Positions 1-7,577 are shown, counted from the stretch's first letter. The stretch: 12,766 bases of DNA from Desulfobacterales bacterium (GCA_029939875.1 JAOZSC010000033.1:1-12766); one strand, 5' to 3'. Made by a program: numbers and translations. The notes: generated by a model not told the origin, from the sequence alone.

Positions 1-466
1 TTAAGGTTTCAACCGTTGCGGCATCCAGGGCGTTGCCGGCCGGGTTGAAATCCAGTTTAAAGGCTCCCAGCGCATCTGACGCAAAATAAAGAATGCTTTT
101 ATCGGGCACGAAAACAACGCCGGCGACCGGCTTGCAGTCTCGAATAATGGCGATGTTGACGGTAAATTCACCGTTTTTCTTGATGAATTCCTTGGTCCCG
201 TCCAAAGGATCAATGAGCCAGTAGGTATCCCATTTTTTCCGCTCCTCATAGGCGATGTCTTTGCCTTCTTCGCTTAACAGCGGGAGATCAAATGCCGTCA
301 GGCGTCCGGCGATAATCTCATGAGCGCGCCGGTCAGCCAGGGTGAGCGGGGACTGGTCGGCCTTTTTTTGGATTTCGAAATCAGACGACCGGTAGACCTC
401 CAAAATGGCTTTTCCGGCTTCCAGGGCCGCCGCTATGGCTGCCAGCAGATGGATTTTAAGGTTCAT
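1..466 (-). CDS. cysQ: 3'(2'),5'-bisphosphate nucleotidase, CysQ-like (partial, C-terminus off the left edge)
   Basis: Reading the minus strand from the ATG at 464-466 gives 155 codons with no stop before the window edge, starting MNLKIHLLAAIAAALEAGKA. It belongs to the inositol-monophosphatase/FIG superfamily. Visible signatures are the N-terminal helix, a KKADQSPLTLADRRAHE segment, LLSEEGK (the metal-binding Glu of the family), then WLIDPLDGTKEFIKKNGEF around residues 83-101. That last form (DPLDGTKEF) is typical of CysQ rather than SuhB. CysQ enzymes hydrolyse 3'-phosphoadenosine 5'-phosphate (pAp), a by-product of sulfate assimilation and of some acyl-carrier reactions, to AMP in the cytoplasm with Mg2+. 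Roughly 100 C-terminal residues, including the second metal-site motif, lie outside the window. A purine-rich stretch (GAGGAAAAGAGA) precedes the ATG. It is divergent from the HD-domain gene. SuhB or another family member is possible but less likely. Confidence 0.88.
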   Translation of the reverse strand, partial: MNLKIHLLAAIAAALEAGKAILEVYRSSDFEIQKKADQSPLTLADRRAHEIIAGRLTAFDLPLLSEEGKDIAYEERKKWDTYWLIDPLDGTKEFIKKNGEFTVNIAIIRDCKPVAGVVFVPDKSILYFASDALGAFKLDFNPAGNALDAATVETL

Positions 467-512
467 ATCGTCTCTTTTCCTCGTCTTGATTGGATGCATA
501 ACCAACTGGTTC

Positions 513-550
513 GCGCAGAGGGCATGGCGCAAGGCGCATAGGGCAGAGCG
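513..550. repeat. Degenerate heptamer repeat, consensus G(C/G)GCA(K)R
   Basis: Five consecutive 7-base units plus a 3-base remainder share the frame G-C/G-G-C-A-N-N, at 513-519, 520-526, 527-533, 534-540 and 541-547. No base is lost between units. It sits 46 bases upstream of the cysQ start, inside the probable leader. Other intergenic gaps here carry different sequences with the same period, so this looks like a repeat class and not chance composition. Confidence 0.6.
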
Positions 551-641
551 TTTGAAGCATTGCGCTGCCTGGAATCAACTATTCAGTGCCCTCATTTTCC
601 CGGCTTTTTACCCTATTATTTTCTCTCCAGCACTGCGATGC

Positions 642-670
642 AGTTTAGTACGAACCGTGGGCAAAGTCAA
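642..670 (-). promoter_or_regulatory. Candidate sigma-70 promoter for cysQ
   Basis: On the minus strand TTGACT (665-670, 5/6 to the -35 consensus) is followed after exactly 17 bases by TAAACT (642-647, 4/6 to the -10 consensus). Transcription would start near 635 and give a leader of about 170 bases that includes the heptamer repeat. Orientation and spacing are right, but it is a motif match only. Confidence 0.4.
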
Positions 671-887
671 TTTCTGATAAGCATTCGGGTGCGGTACGCG
701 TGAATGGCAGATTCAATTGACATCATCCGACCTGTAACGGGTTGCTTTTTTTTTCTTGCTGGTTAATGTTATGCCATAAGATCTTAACCCGGACAGGCCG
801 ATTGCAGCGCAGTGGAGATGGTTCCGCCACTGGAGGATCCCGGTTTATCGGAAAACCTAAAAGAATCAATTAATCACGCATTTTCAT

Positions 888-892
888 GGGAG
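888..892 (+). promoter_or_regulatory. Shine-Dalgarno deciding the start of the HD-domain gene
   Basis: GGGAG lies 6 bases before the ATG at 899-901. The upstream in-frame candidates GTG 812 and ATG 818 have no usable Shine-Dalgarno (the GGAG before 818 abuts the codon). This favours 899. Confidence 0.6.
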
Positions 893-898
893 AGTAAA

Positions 899-2059
899 AT
901 GCCGGTATTTGATCTGACTGATTTTTTCAAACTCTCATCGGCCTTGAATTACAATTTGAGCGCCGCCTCTTTAAACCGGTACAATGTACTGATGTACATT
1001 CTTGCCGGCAAGCGGCTGGATGCCGACGATAAAAAAGACCGTGAAAAAATGGGGTTGCTGATGGAGGCACTGGGATACCTGTTCAGTGCCTACCGGCAAA
1101 AACGGCGGCGCCTGGGACCCATGGCCGTGCTGCACCCCCTGCGGGCCGCGGCTTTGTTTACCCGCTCGGTGGACAGCGCCGGTCTGGTGGATGTTCTCAG
1201 CGTATTATTTCACGATATTCTCGAAGACATCACGTCAGCGCAGTTTGACACCCTGACCTGGAAAGACATGGAGGGCCTGCTGTACGGCCTCCTGGACCGC
1301 CTGGACCCGGACGATGAATCCCGACTGACGGCCAACCTGTTGTGCCTGACACGGGTTGAAAGTGAATCTTACTACCACTATATCGCAAGACTGCTGGACA
1401 ATGCCCGCAATGCTCCGGAGCTAGTCGAAGTGAAACTGGCCGATCGTCTGGACAACACCCTGGATATGCGCATTGACCTTGAAGACCCGCTGGCCGGCCA
1501 TGATTTTTTCAAAACCATTTTCCAGATTCTGTTCGTCAACAACTATCCGGGCTACCGGCCGAAAATGGAACATTCACCAGCGACGGCCATCAACGGGGCC
1601 CGCCGGCTGTACCAGCTTTTTAAAAATTCCGTGCTGCTCTCGCTGATCCGCCTGCACACTCCGGCAGCTGACCGCCTCACGATCGAATCCCTGTTTGACA
1701 CCGTTGCCGAAGCCAGCTTAAAAGAAGCCCAACAAACCCTGATCCACCTGGCCGGCTACCACCTCAGCGATGTCCGAGCCCAGCGCCACCTGATACTGGA
1801 AGCCATGCAGTACTGTTACAGCGGGCGCAGTGATCTGATCACCCGGCCTGACGGCAGGCAGTTGCTGGACGGTCTCTTTGCGACTTACTTCGGGCCCATG
1901 TCCAAAAAAGTCCGTGGGCCTCAACTCGATATTTTATACCATAACAAGCCCCTGATGATGGAAGCTTCGGTGGCGTTTATCGTTATTTTCCTCAGTTTTT
2001 TAAACGACAGGGACTTTTACATCAAAGGCATCAGCGCCAAGGGCATCGAACCGGGATAG
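899..2059 (+). CDS. Stand-alone HD-domain protein with SpoT/RelA-type (p)ppGpp hydrolase residues
   Basis: 386 residues from the preferred ATG (415 if the GTG at 812 is used). The N-terminal half resembles the hydrolase domain of RelA/SpoT homologues. HPLRAAA gives the first metal His (about H79), FHDILED gives the HD pair (H105/D106) plus the E109/D110 dyad, and VKLADRLDNTLDMR gives the distal Asp (D182) and N186. These match, in order and spacing, the Mn2+ and substrate residues of bifunctional Rel enzymes. No synthetase, TGS or ACT domain follows; the C-terminal ~200 residues are helical-looking and I do not recognise them. There is no signal peptide. A cytoplasmic alarmone-type hydrolase is the best inference, but HD hydrolases of other nucleotides are possible. 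It is the only plus-strand gene here, divergent from cysQ and convergent with the YycJ-like gene 101 bases away. Confidence 0.8.
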   Translation: MPVFDLTDFFKLSSALNYNLSAASLNRYNVLMYILAGKRLDADDKKDREKMGLLMEALGYLFSAYRQKRRRLGPMAVLHPLRAAALFTRSVDSAGLVDVLSVLFHDILEDITSAQFDTLTWKDMEGLLYGLLDRLDPDDESRLTANLLCLTRVESESYYHYIARLLDNARNAPELVEVKLADRLDNTLDMRIDLEDPLAGHDFFKTIFQILFVNNYPGYRPKMEHSPATAINGARRLYQLFKNSVLLSLIRLHTPAADRLTIESLFDTVAEASLKEAQQTLIHLAGYHLSDVRAQRHLILEAMQYCYSGRSDLITRPDGRQLLDGLFATYFGPMSKKVRGPQLDILYHNKPLMMEASVAFIVIFLSFLNDRDFYIKGISAKGIEPG

Positions 2060-2148
2060 TGCCCTTCGTACGCGATGCTCTATGCGCTAAGCGTATTTCC
2101 CGCGACGAATGCAGCCCGACGAAAAAGAGCCATTGATGGATGGAAACG

Positions 2149-2171
2149 ATCTGAAAATGGCTATTTCAGAT
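2149..2171. repeat. 8-bp perfect inverted repeat over the YycJ-like stop codon; possible weak terminator
   Basis: ATCTGAAA (2149-2156) and TTTCAGAT (2164-2171) flank a 7-base loop that includes the stop codon of the minus-strand gene. It lies between two convergent genes, so it could slow polymerase from both sides. The stem is AT-rich and no T-run follows directly; the nearest is TTTTT about 20 bases further on the minus strand. It is not a canonical intrinsic terminator. Confidence 0.3.
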
Positions 2172-2964
2172 AGATAACGGGCCCGGAAGTATACTGATCG
2201 GCCACGCTCAGGCGGGCATTGCAGTGGGTAAGTGCTTTGACGACCTCGTCAAAGGCTTTTTGGGGGGTGTTATTGTTTTCGCTCAGATGCGCCAGAATGA
2301 CATACTGCAGGTGTTCGTGTTGCAGGTGGTCCAGCAGCTCTTTCGAATCCTGGTTGGAAAGGTGTCCGGAACGGCTCTTGATGCGCTGTTTCAGGGGCCA
2401 GGGATAGGGACCGGTTGCAAGCATTTTAGGATCGTGGTTGGCTTCAAGAATTAAAAGCGCACAGCGTTTCAGGTGCTCTTTGACCATGGCGGTGGCCACT
2501 CCCAGATCGGTGGCGATTCCGATGGTGACGCCGTTTTGACCGACGGTAAAACCCGCCGGGTCTTCGGCATCGTGGGATATGGAAAAGGGTCGCACAGACA
2601 GCCTGTGGATGTTAAATGTCCGGCCGCACTCAAATGATCGAATTTCATGCAGCCTGCCCAGTTGCGGCGAAGCCTGTGCGGTTTTTTGGCTGATGTACAC
2701 CGGAAGGTTATAGCGGCGGGATAAAATGCCGGCACCCTTGATGTGATCGGCATGTTCATGGCTGACAATGATGGCATCCAGGCTCTCCGGAGCCAGCCCC
2801 CGGGCCGACAGGCGGCGTTCGATCTCGACACCTGAAAGGCCGGCATCCACCAGGATGGATGTTTGCCCGTCGGAAATATAGGTCGCGTTGCCCTTGCTGC
2901 CGCTGGCCAGGGTACAGACGGCCAGATTGTATGGCGACTGTTTACTTTCTAACGTCATTCCCAT
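2161..2964 (-). CDS. yycJ: Metallo-beta-lactamase-fold hydrolase, YycJ/WalJ-like
   Basis: 267 residues. The opening CTLASGSKGNATYI is characteristic of the YycJ/WalJ/VicX group. Metal ligands follow the MBL pattern: SHEHADHIKG (H69, H71, D73, H74), H131 in SISHDAEDP, D153 in IGIATDLG, then LEANHD around 173-178, SGHLSNQD near 199-206 and ILAHLSENNNTP. The full ligand set suggests an active dinuclear-zinc enzyme. Bacillus YycJ members have been described as 5'-3' DNA exonucleases, so a DNA-maintenance role is plausible, though specificity cannot be read here. The first ATG (2962-2964) has only a weak GGAA upstream; a second ATG at 2958 is nearly as good. It is the last gene of the minus-strand cluster, separated from dut by 133 bases that carry a hairpin-forming repeat. 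Confidence 0.85.
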   Translation of the reverse strand: MGMTLESKQSPYNLAVCTLASGSKGNATYISDGQTSILVDAGLSGVEIERRLSARGLAPESLDAIIVSHEHADHIKGAGILSRRYNLPVYISQKTAQASPQLGRLHEIRSFECGRTFNIHRLSVRPFSISHDAEDPAGFTVGQNGVTIGIATDLGVATAMVKEHLKRCALLILEANHDPKMLATGPYPWPLKQRIKSRSGHLSNQDSKELLDHLQHEHLQYVILAHLSENNNTPQKAFDEVVKALTHCNARLSVADQYTSGPVIYLK

Positions 2965-3008
2965 CGTTCCGATTCGTTTGGGGCGTTAACAAATGGTATA
3001 AGGTTTAT

Positions 3009-3096
3009 AGAATTCGGAAGTTGGAATGCGGAAAATTGAAAATCAGATATTCAGCCAGCTCCTTTTCCACATTCCGCATTCCGAATTCCACATTCA
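3009..3096. repeat. Hairpin built from inverted GGAATGC-type heptamers
   Basis: The plus strand has heptamers in register at 3009-3015, 3016-3022, 3023-3029, 3030-3036 and 3037-3043. The minus strand has heptamers at 3090-3096, 3083-3089, 3076-3082, 3069-3075 and 3062-3068. Both follow the consensus GGAATGC. Arms 3010-3035 and 3063-3088 pair over 26 positions with 22 matches, around a 27-base loop. The element fills most of the dut-yycJ gap. It could act as an mRNA processing or attenuation hairpin, or be a dispersed intergenic repeat. Confidence 0.75.
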
Positions 3097-3097
3097 G

Positions 3098-3556
3098 TTA
3101 CTTCCCCGTATGCCCGAAGCCACCGGTGTTGCGCACGGTGGGTTCAAGCCGGTCGACTGGCTGCAGCTCGGCCCGGTAAACCCTTTGAATGATCATCTGG
3201 GCGATGCGCTCTCCCCGGCGGATAGTGTATGGTTCCGGACCCAGATTGATCACCGCGATCATGATCTCCCCGCGATAGTCGGCATCGATAGTTCCCGGGG
3301 AATTGATCAGCCCGATACCGTGTTTGACCGCCAGGCCGCTGCGGGGGCGAATCTGGGCTTCAAATCCGTCCGGCAGTGCAACGGCAAACCCGGTGGGCAG
3401 CAAGGCAATCTGGCCTTTGGCCAGCACAAAATCATCTTCCACGGCCGCATGGATGTCCATTCCTGCACTGTGGGCGGTCATGTAACGCGGCAAAGCGATA
3501 TCCGCATTCACATCGGGCCGCAGCCGCAAAATTTTTATCACCGGAGAAGAATTCAT
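3098..3556 (-). CDS. dut: Deoxyuridine 5'-triphosphate nucleotidohydrolase (dUTPase)
   Basis: 152 residues, the normal length for a trimeric dUTPase. All five motifs are present in order: motif 1 SAGMDIHA (30-37), motif 2 PRSGLA (71-76), motif 3 [11 protein letters not shown] (88-98) with the expected catalytic D91, motif 4 RRGERIAQM (113-121), and motif 5 [10 protein letters not shown] (143-152), the mobile C-terminal arm. The enzyme converts dUTP to dUMP and pyrophosphate, keeping uracil out of DNA and supplying dTMP synthesis. Motif 5 has His where many relatives have Ser (GFGSTG). The ATG at 3554-3556 directly abuts AAAGG with no spacer, so initiation may be weak or coupled to the upstream peptidase gene; the leader is occupied by a heptamer-like repeat. 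Confidence 0.96.
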   Translation of the reverse strand: MNSSPVIKILRLRPDVNADIALPRYMTAHSAGMDIHAAVEDDFVLAKGQIALLPTGFAVALPDGFEAQIRPRSGLAVKHGIGLINSPGTIDADYRGEIMIAVINLGPEPYTIRRGERIAQMIIQRVYRAELQPVDRLEPTVRNTGGFGHTGK

Positions 3557-3610
3557 CCTTTAACTTTAAGCACTTTAGCACTTTAGTTGCACTTCGAACT
3601 TCAGGCACTG
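3557..3610. repeat. Degenerate GCACTTT/GCACTTC repeat filling the M16-dut gap
   Basis: Plus-strand units GCACTTT at 3570-3576 and 3578-3584, GCACTTC at 3589-3595 and GAACTTC at 3596-3602 are flanked by related TAACTTT (3561-3567) and GGCACT. The repeat takes up nearly the whole 57-base spacer and provides the only ribosome-binding sequence in front of dut. Period is mostly 7, with insertions of one and four bases. Confidence 0.6.
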
Positions 3611-3613
3611 TTG

Positions 3614-4882
3614 TTATTGCATCAGCATCTTCTCAAATTCTTTTTTGCCGGTGTCGGCCGGACCCAGCAGGGTCAGCGCCATGTGATCGTCCTGGAACAA
3701 CGCGCAGGCCAGCTGCTGAATGTCATTGGCTGTTACCGCTTCAATTTTCTCAATGATTGTCTGCAGCGCCATATCCCGGCCGAAATGAATTTCATTCTGG
3801 GCCGTGCGCACCATCTGGTTGTCGGCACTTTCGGCACCCAGCAGCAGGCTGCCCCGGGTATATTCAACGGCCCCGCTGAGCTCTGAGGCCGTCACCGGTT
3901 TGTTTTTCATCCTGGATAGCTCTCCCAGCACCAGGCGGGTGGTCTCCAGGGCCCTCCGGGGATCCACCCCCAGGTAAACGCCGAACATACCAGTGTCCAC
4001 GTGGGAGGAAACAAAGGAGTACACGGAATAGGCCAGCCCCCTTTTCTCCCGCACCTCCTGAAAAAGCCTGGAGCTCATATTGCCCCCCAGGATGGTATTG
4101 AGCAGGGAAAGGCCATAACGGCGGGGATTGGTGATGGGCAGGCCTTTGGTGCTGAGGCAAACATGTGTCTGCTCCAGGTCCCGGTGGTGAACGTCAACCA
4201 CGGAACACTGCCGGGGCGCATGACGCTGCGGGAAACCGTTTCCCGGCGTCAGGGCCTCAAACGGCGGCGCCACCAGCCGGACCAGGCGGTCATGCTCGAT
4301 GTTGCCGGCTGCCGATATGACAATGCGTTCGGGCTGATAGAGCTGGTGGAAAAAATCCTTAATCGCTCCGGCATCAAAACGAAGAATATTTTCCGGGGTA
4401 CCGAGAATCGAGCGGCCCAGCGGGTGATCTCCCCAAAAATTATATCCTGAAAGCACGTGAACGTACTCTTCGGGATTGTCTTCGACCATGCCGATTTCCT
4501 GCAGAATCACCGGCCGTTCCTTGTCCACCTCCGCCGGATCAAATATCGAGTTGATAAAGATGTCGCAGAGGATATCGACCATGGTGTCCACCCGGGTGTC
4601 CAGGACCCGGGCATGGTAGCAGGTGTTTTCCATGCTCGTAAAGGCGTTGGTCTGGCCGCCGACGGCATCAAATTCCCTGGCGATCTGGAAGGCTGAGCGT
4701 TTGCGGGTGCCCTTGAAAATCATATGCTCGATAAAATGCGACAGCCCGCTTTGCTCCGCCGACTCATCCCGGGCGCCCACATCGACCCACACCCCCATGG
4801 ATACCGAGCGGGTGTGGGGCATTTTCTGGCTCACAATGCGGACGCCGTTTTTGAGCACTGTTTTAGCGACGGGTTCGTCCAT
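3614..4882 (-). CDS. M16-family zinc peptidase (mitochondrial processing peptidase-like, PqqL/YmxG type)
   Basis: 422 residues, typical of single-chain bacterial M16B peptidases. The inverted zinc motif HFIEH (H49, E52, H53) is followed 76 residues later by E129 in VILQEI, matching HxxEH-(74-76)-E. Other landmarks are [30 protein letters not shown], and the second-domain segment [20 protein letters not shown]. The N-terminal half is therefore a catalytic domain and the C-terminal half the partner domain. No signal peptide is visible, so it is probably cytoplasmic; the substrate is unknown. Its ATG lies inside the end of pnp (20-base overlap), preceded by GGAAGAGG, suggesting coupled translation. 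A pnp-M16 pairing is also known from Bacillus-type gene order, but no functional link can be read from sequence. Confidence 0.93.
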   Translation of the reverse strand: MDEPVAKTVLKNGVRIVSQKMPHTRSVSMGVWVDVGARDESAEQSGLSHFIEHMIFKGTRKRSAFQIAREFDAVGGQTNAFTSMENTCYHARVLDTRVDTMVDILCDIFINSIFDPAEVDKERPVILQEIGMVEDNPEEYVHVLSGYNFWGDHPLGRSILGTPENILRFDAGAIKDFFHQLYQPERIVISAAGNIEHDRLVRLVAPPFEALTPGNGFPQRHAPRQCSVVDVHHRDLEQTHVCLSTKGLPITNPRRYGLSLLNTILGGNMSSRLFQEVREKRGLAYSVYSFVSSHVDTGMFGVYLGVDPRRALETTRLVLGELSRMKNKPVTASELSGAVEYTRGSLLLGAESADNQMVRTAQNEIHFGRDMALQTIIEKIEAVTANDIQQLACALFQDDHMALTLLGPADTGKKEFEKMLMQ

Positions 4883-6962
4883 TGCCCTCTTCCAAGAGCG
4901 CCTTGTGGCTCAGGCGGATCTTGCCGTCCCGATTGATCTCCAGCACCTTGACCTTGAGCGTATCCCCTTCTTTGACAATGTCGGACACCTTGGTTACCCG
5001 GTGCTTGGCAAGCTGGGAGATATGCACCAGGCCGTCGGTGCCGGGCAGTATCTGAACAAAGGCTCCGAAATCGGTGATCTTGACCACGGTTCCGTCATAG
5101 ATGGCGCCCACTTCGGGCTCCTGGGTAAGATCCTTGACGATTTGGATGGCCGCATCGGCCTCCTCTTTCGAAAAAGCGGCAATTTTGACCGTGCCGGAAT
5201 CATCGATATTGATGGTGGTGTTGGTTTCACTTTGAATCCCGCGGATCACCTTTCCACCGGGGCCGATAATTTCGCGGATCTTATCTGGATGGACCTGCAC
5301 GGTGGTGATGGTCGGCGCGTAAGGCGAAATCTCCTGACGCGGTTTATCGATGGCCAGGGCCATTTTATCGAGAATATGCAGCCGGCCGGCACGGGCCTGC
5401 TCCAATGCTTTTTCCATGATCTCCCGGGAGAGTTCAAGTATTTTGATGTCCATTTGAAGGGCACTGATGCCCTCGCGGGTTCCGGCCACTTTAAAATCCA
5501 TATCACCGGTATGATCTTCATCCCCGAGAATATCGGACAGAATCACGATTTGATCCCCCTGCTGTACCAACCCCATGGCGATGCCGGCCACGGGCGCCTT
5601 GATGGGAACGCCCCCGTCCATTAACGCCATGCAGCATGAACAGACCGTGCCCATGGAAGACGAACCGTTGGACTCCAGCACCTCAGATACCAGGCGAATC
5701 GTATAGTCAAAATCTTCCTTGTCAGGCAAAATTTTCTCGATAGCCCGGGTGGACAGCCCGCCGTGACCGATATCTCTGCGGCTGGGACCCATCATGCGCT
5801 TGACTTCACCGACGGAATAGGGCGGAAAATTATAGTGCAGCATAAAGGGACGAAATTCTTCACCGCTCAATGTCTCCACCCGCTGTTCATCCTGACCTGA
5901 GCCCAGCGTCAACACACCGAGCACCTGGGTTTCCCCCCGGGTGAACAGTGCACTGCCATGGGGCCGGGGCAGCACCCTGACTTCACAGGTAATCGGCCGG
6001 ACTTCGTCAAATTTGCGATTGTCGATCCGGCGTCCTTCCTTTAAAATCAGGTCCCGGGAGATTCTTTTCTGCAAATCGCTTAAAAGATCGCGTACTTCGC
6101 CTTCACGCTCGGCATAGGACTCGCCCAGTTTTTCAATGATCTGTGCCCTCGCGTTTCGCAATGCGACCTGACGCTTTGTTTTTTCCGGGACGACAACGGC
6201 CTCGCGGATCAGCACGGCGCCTTCGGTTTCCAGCAGCCCGGCCAAGTTTTCGTCTGTGGCCGGAGGCTCGAAGGGACGCTTGGCCACGCCATGGGTTTGC
6301 TGCAGTTCGAGTTGCACGTCGATGAGCGGCTGCAGGGCCTGGTGCCCGAAAAAGATGGCCTCCAGCATTTCGGCTTCGCTAATAAGATGGGCGCTGCCTT
6401 CGACCATCACCACCCCTGTTTTTGAACCTGCCACGATAATGTTGATATCACTTTTTTCCCACAGACTGATGGGGGGATTGGCTTGCAGCTGTCCGTCGAT
6501 GCGTCCGACCCGCACACTGGCAATGGGGCCGGCAAAGGGAATGTCCGAGATGGTAAGCGCCGCCGATGCACCGAGCATGGCCAGGGTGTCCGGATCGTTT
6601 TCCTGATCCATGGACAGCACGGTAGCGATCACCTGGGTTTCACAGCGGTACTGTTTTGGAAACAACGGCCGGATGGGCCGATCGATCAATCGCGCCGTCA
6701 GGGTTTCCTTTTCGCTGGGTCGGCCGATTTCGCGGCGGAAATAATTTCCCGGGATGCGCCCGGCGGCATAAATTTTCTCCTGGTACTCGACGGTAAGGGG
6801 TAAAAAACTCGAGGCTTTCTCCTTGGTGTCGGACACCGCATTGACCATCACGATGGTATCCCCGTACTGGACCACCACCGATCCGGAAGCCTGGCGGGCG
6901 ACTTTGCCGGTCTGAATGCTCAAAGTCTTCCCGTTGATTTCTTTTTCAAGTAAAATTTCCAT
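4863..6962 (-). CDS. pnp: Polyribonucleotide nucleotidyltransferase (PNPase)
   Basis: 699 residues from the ATG at 6960-6962. An ATG six bases upstream (6968) would give 701, but AGGAG (6969-6973) abuts that codon and sits an ideal 6 bases before 6962. Residue numbers below count from 6968. The first RNase PH domain spans about 10-140, a helical linker follows to about 240, and the second RNase PH domain lies near 310-540. In it, [11 protein letters not shown] gives D485 and D491, equivalents of the E. coli catalytic Asp pair. A KH domain follows with its GPGG loop at 569-572, then an S1 domain (about 620-690). PNPase degrades RNA 3' to 5' using phosphate, and can add tails, usually within a degradosome. 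All catalytic and RNA-binding parts are intact. Its leader carries a candidate promoter and a long imperfect hairpin. Confidence 0.98.
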   Translation of the reverse strand: MEILLEKEINGKTLSIQTGKVARQASGSVVVQYGDTIVMVNAVSDTKEKASSFLPLTVEYQEKIYAAGRIPGNYFRREIGRPSEKETLTARLIDRPIRPLFPKQYRCETQVIATVLSMDQENDPDTLAMLGASAALTISDIPFAGPIASVRVGRIDGQLQANPPISLWEKSDINIIVAGSKTGVVMVEGSAHLISEAEMLEAIFFGHQALQPLIDVQLELQQTHGVAKRPFEPPATDENLAGLLETEGAVLIREAVVVPEKTKRQVALRNARAQIIEKLGESYAEREGEVRDLLSDLQKRISRDLILKEGRRIDNRKFDEVRPITCEVRVLPRPHGSALFTRGETQVLGVLTLGSGQDEQRVETLSGEEFRPFMLHYNFPPYSVGEVKRMMGPSRRDIGHGGLSTRAIEKILPDKEDFDYTIRLVSEVLESNGSSSMGTVCSCCMALMDGGVPIKAPVAGIAMGLVQQGDQIVILSDILGDEDHTGDMDFKVAGTREGISALQMDIKILELSREIMEKALEQARAGRLHILDKMALAIDKPRQEISPYAPTITTVQVHPDKIREIIGPGGKVIRGIQSETNTTINIDDSGTVKIAAFSKEEADAAIQIVKDLTQEPEVGAIYDGTVVKITDFGAFVQILPGTDGLVHISQLAKHRVTKVSDIVKEGDTLKVKVLEINRDGKIRLSHKALLEEGNGRTRR

Positions 6963-6968
6963 ATTCAT

Positions 6969-6973
6969 CTCCT
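6969..6973 (-). promoter_or_regulatory. Shine-Dalgarno deciding the pnp start
   Basis: AGGAG on the minus strand ends directly against the ATG at 6966-6968, too close to serve it, but lies 6 bases from the next in-frame ATG at 6960-6962. The downstream codon is therefore the likelier start. Confidence 0.6.
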
Positions 6974-6997
6974 AACCCGGCACAGGCCGGATAAAAT

Positions 6998-7072
6998 GCC
7001 ACCAAGACACAAAGGCACAAAGGGGGTTTGAAACCTCTTCGATTCATCTTTGTGACTTGGTGTCTCGGTGGC
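6998..7072. repeat. Octamer-based imperfect hairpin in the rpsO-pnp spacer
   Basis: Left arm 6998-7022 and right arm 7048-7072 pair over 25 positions with 22 matches, with a 25-base loop. Both arms are built of 8-base units near the consensus CTTGGTGT (or ACACCAAG on the other strand). Sequences of this CACCAAGACAC type are, from general knowledge, widespread intergenic repeats in environmental bacteria. Here it starts about 8 bases after the predicted pnp transcription start and ends about 35 bases before the pnp start codon. Confidence 0.75.
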
Positions 7073-7086
7073 GCTAATGTTTTCAA

Positions 7087-7114
7087 AATATAATATTGGG
7101 CTGCGAGCCATCAA
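7087..7114 (-). promoter_or_regulatory. Candidate internal sigma-70 promoter for pnp
   Basis: On the minus strand TTGATG (7109-7114, 4/6 to the -35 consensus) is followed after 16 bases by TATATT (7087-7092, 5/6 to the -10 consensus). Initiation near 7080 would give a leader of about 118 bases beginning with the long hairpin. A separate pnp promoter after rpsO is known in E. coli; this one is a motif prediction. Confidence 0.4.
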
Positions 7115-7248
7115 CTGCCTGACAGGGTCCTTTCGCCCGGCGGAAGTCTCAATGCGCTGCCGCCCCAATTCCATCCGCCAAAAAGTCAATGACTCTTTTT
7201 GTATTCTACGATTTACAGATACCGCGCGGGACACAGCCGCAACGCAAA

Positions 7249-7518
7249 TTACCGCTTTAACCCTAGGGTGTCAATAATGTTCCGATAACGGTTTACATCT
7301 TTGTACTTTACATAGTTGAGCAGCCGGCGGCGTCTTCCGACCAGCATCAGAAGCCCCCTGCGGGAATGATGATCTTTTTTGTGAATTTTCAAGTGTTCGG
7401 TCAGATAGGAAATCCGGTGGGTCAAAAGCCCCACCTGCACTTCCGGAGACCCGGTATCGGTTTCATGTAATTTAAATTTTTCGATCAGTTTCTTCTTATC
7501 CTCGGTTGTGAAAGCCAC
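7249..7518 (-). CDS. rpsO: 30S ribosomal protein S15
   Basis: 89 residues, the standard S15 length. The family core is clear: [19 protein letters not shown], then [19 protein letters not shown], and [16 protein letters not shown]15 binds the 16S rRNA three-way junction early in 30S assembly. The start codon is GTG (7516-7518), with a strong AGGAGG at 7530-7535 placed 11 bases upstream, a slightly long spacing. It lies 59 bases after truB and 280-odd bases before pnp, the classic rpsO-pnp order. S15 autoregulates through its leader in several bacteria. The 59-base spacer here is short and shows no obvious pseudoknot, so regulation cannot be claimed. Confidence 0.97.
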   Translation of the reverse strand: MAFTTEDKKKLIEKFKLHETDTGSPEVQVGLLTHRISYLTEHLKIHKKDHHSRRGLLMLVGRRRRLLNYVKYKDVNRYRNIIDTLGLKR

Positions 7519-7529
7519 TTTCTTCTTTG

Positions 7530-7535
7530 CCTCCT
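7530..7535 (-). promoter_or_regulatory. Strong Shine-Dalgarno for the GTG-started rpsO
   Basis: AGGAGG on the minus strand, 11 bases before GTG 7516-7518. No in-frame ATG lies nearby, and the S15 family N-terminus (MxxTxEDKKKLI) begins at this codon. Confidence 0.6.
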
Positions 7536-7577
7536 GTTGGTAAAAGGTGAATATCGCCGTATCAAGGACCGACGGTC

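Larger units (their letters stand above)
467..898. other. Divergent intergenic region between cysQ and the HD-domain gene
   Basis: About 430 bases with no convincing gene; the open frames across it show no family motif. It holds a candidate minus-strand promoter (642-670) for cysQ, a period-7 repeat (513-550), a run of nine T at 746-754 without a good hairpin, and a Shine-Dalgarno at 888-892 for the plus-strand gene. I found no convincing plus-strand promoter: a perfect TTGACA at 717-722 lacks a -10 partner at normal spacing. An alternative GTG at 812 would extend the plus-strand gene into this region. Confidence 0.6.

Noticed and set aside
717..722. TTGACA as a -35 element for the HD-domain gene
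   Set aside because: No -10-like hexamer at 16-18 bases; the sequence there is GC-rich.
731..754. T-run of nine as an intrinsic terminator
   Set aside because: The preceding bases form only about three pairs, too weak for a terminator stem.
4623..5624. Plus-strand open frame of 333 codons opposite pnp and the M16 gene
   Set aside because: No recognisable motif. It crosses two well-supported minus-strand genes and reflects their codon bias.
7180..7200. AAAAAGTCA / TGACTCTTTTT inverted repeat as rpsO terminator
   Set aside because: The loop is a single base if fully paired and the stem is AT-rich with a two-base bulge, so it is not a convincing hairpin.
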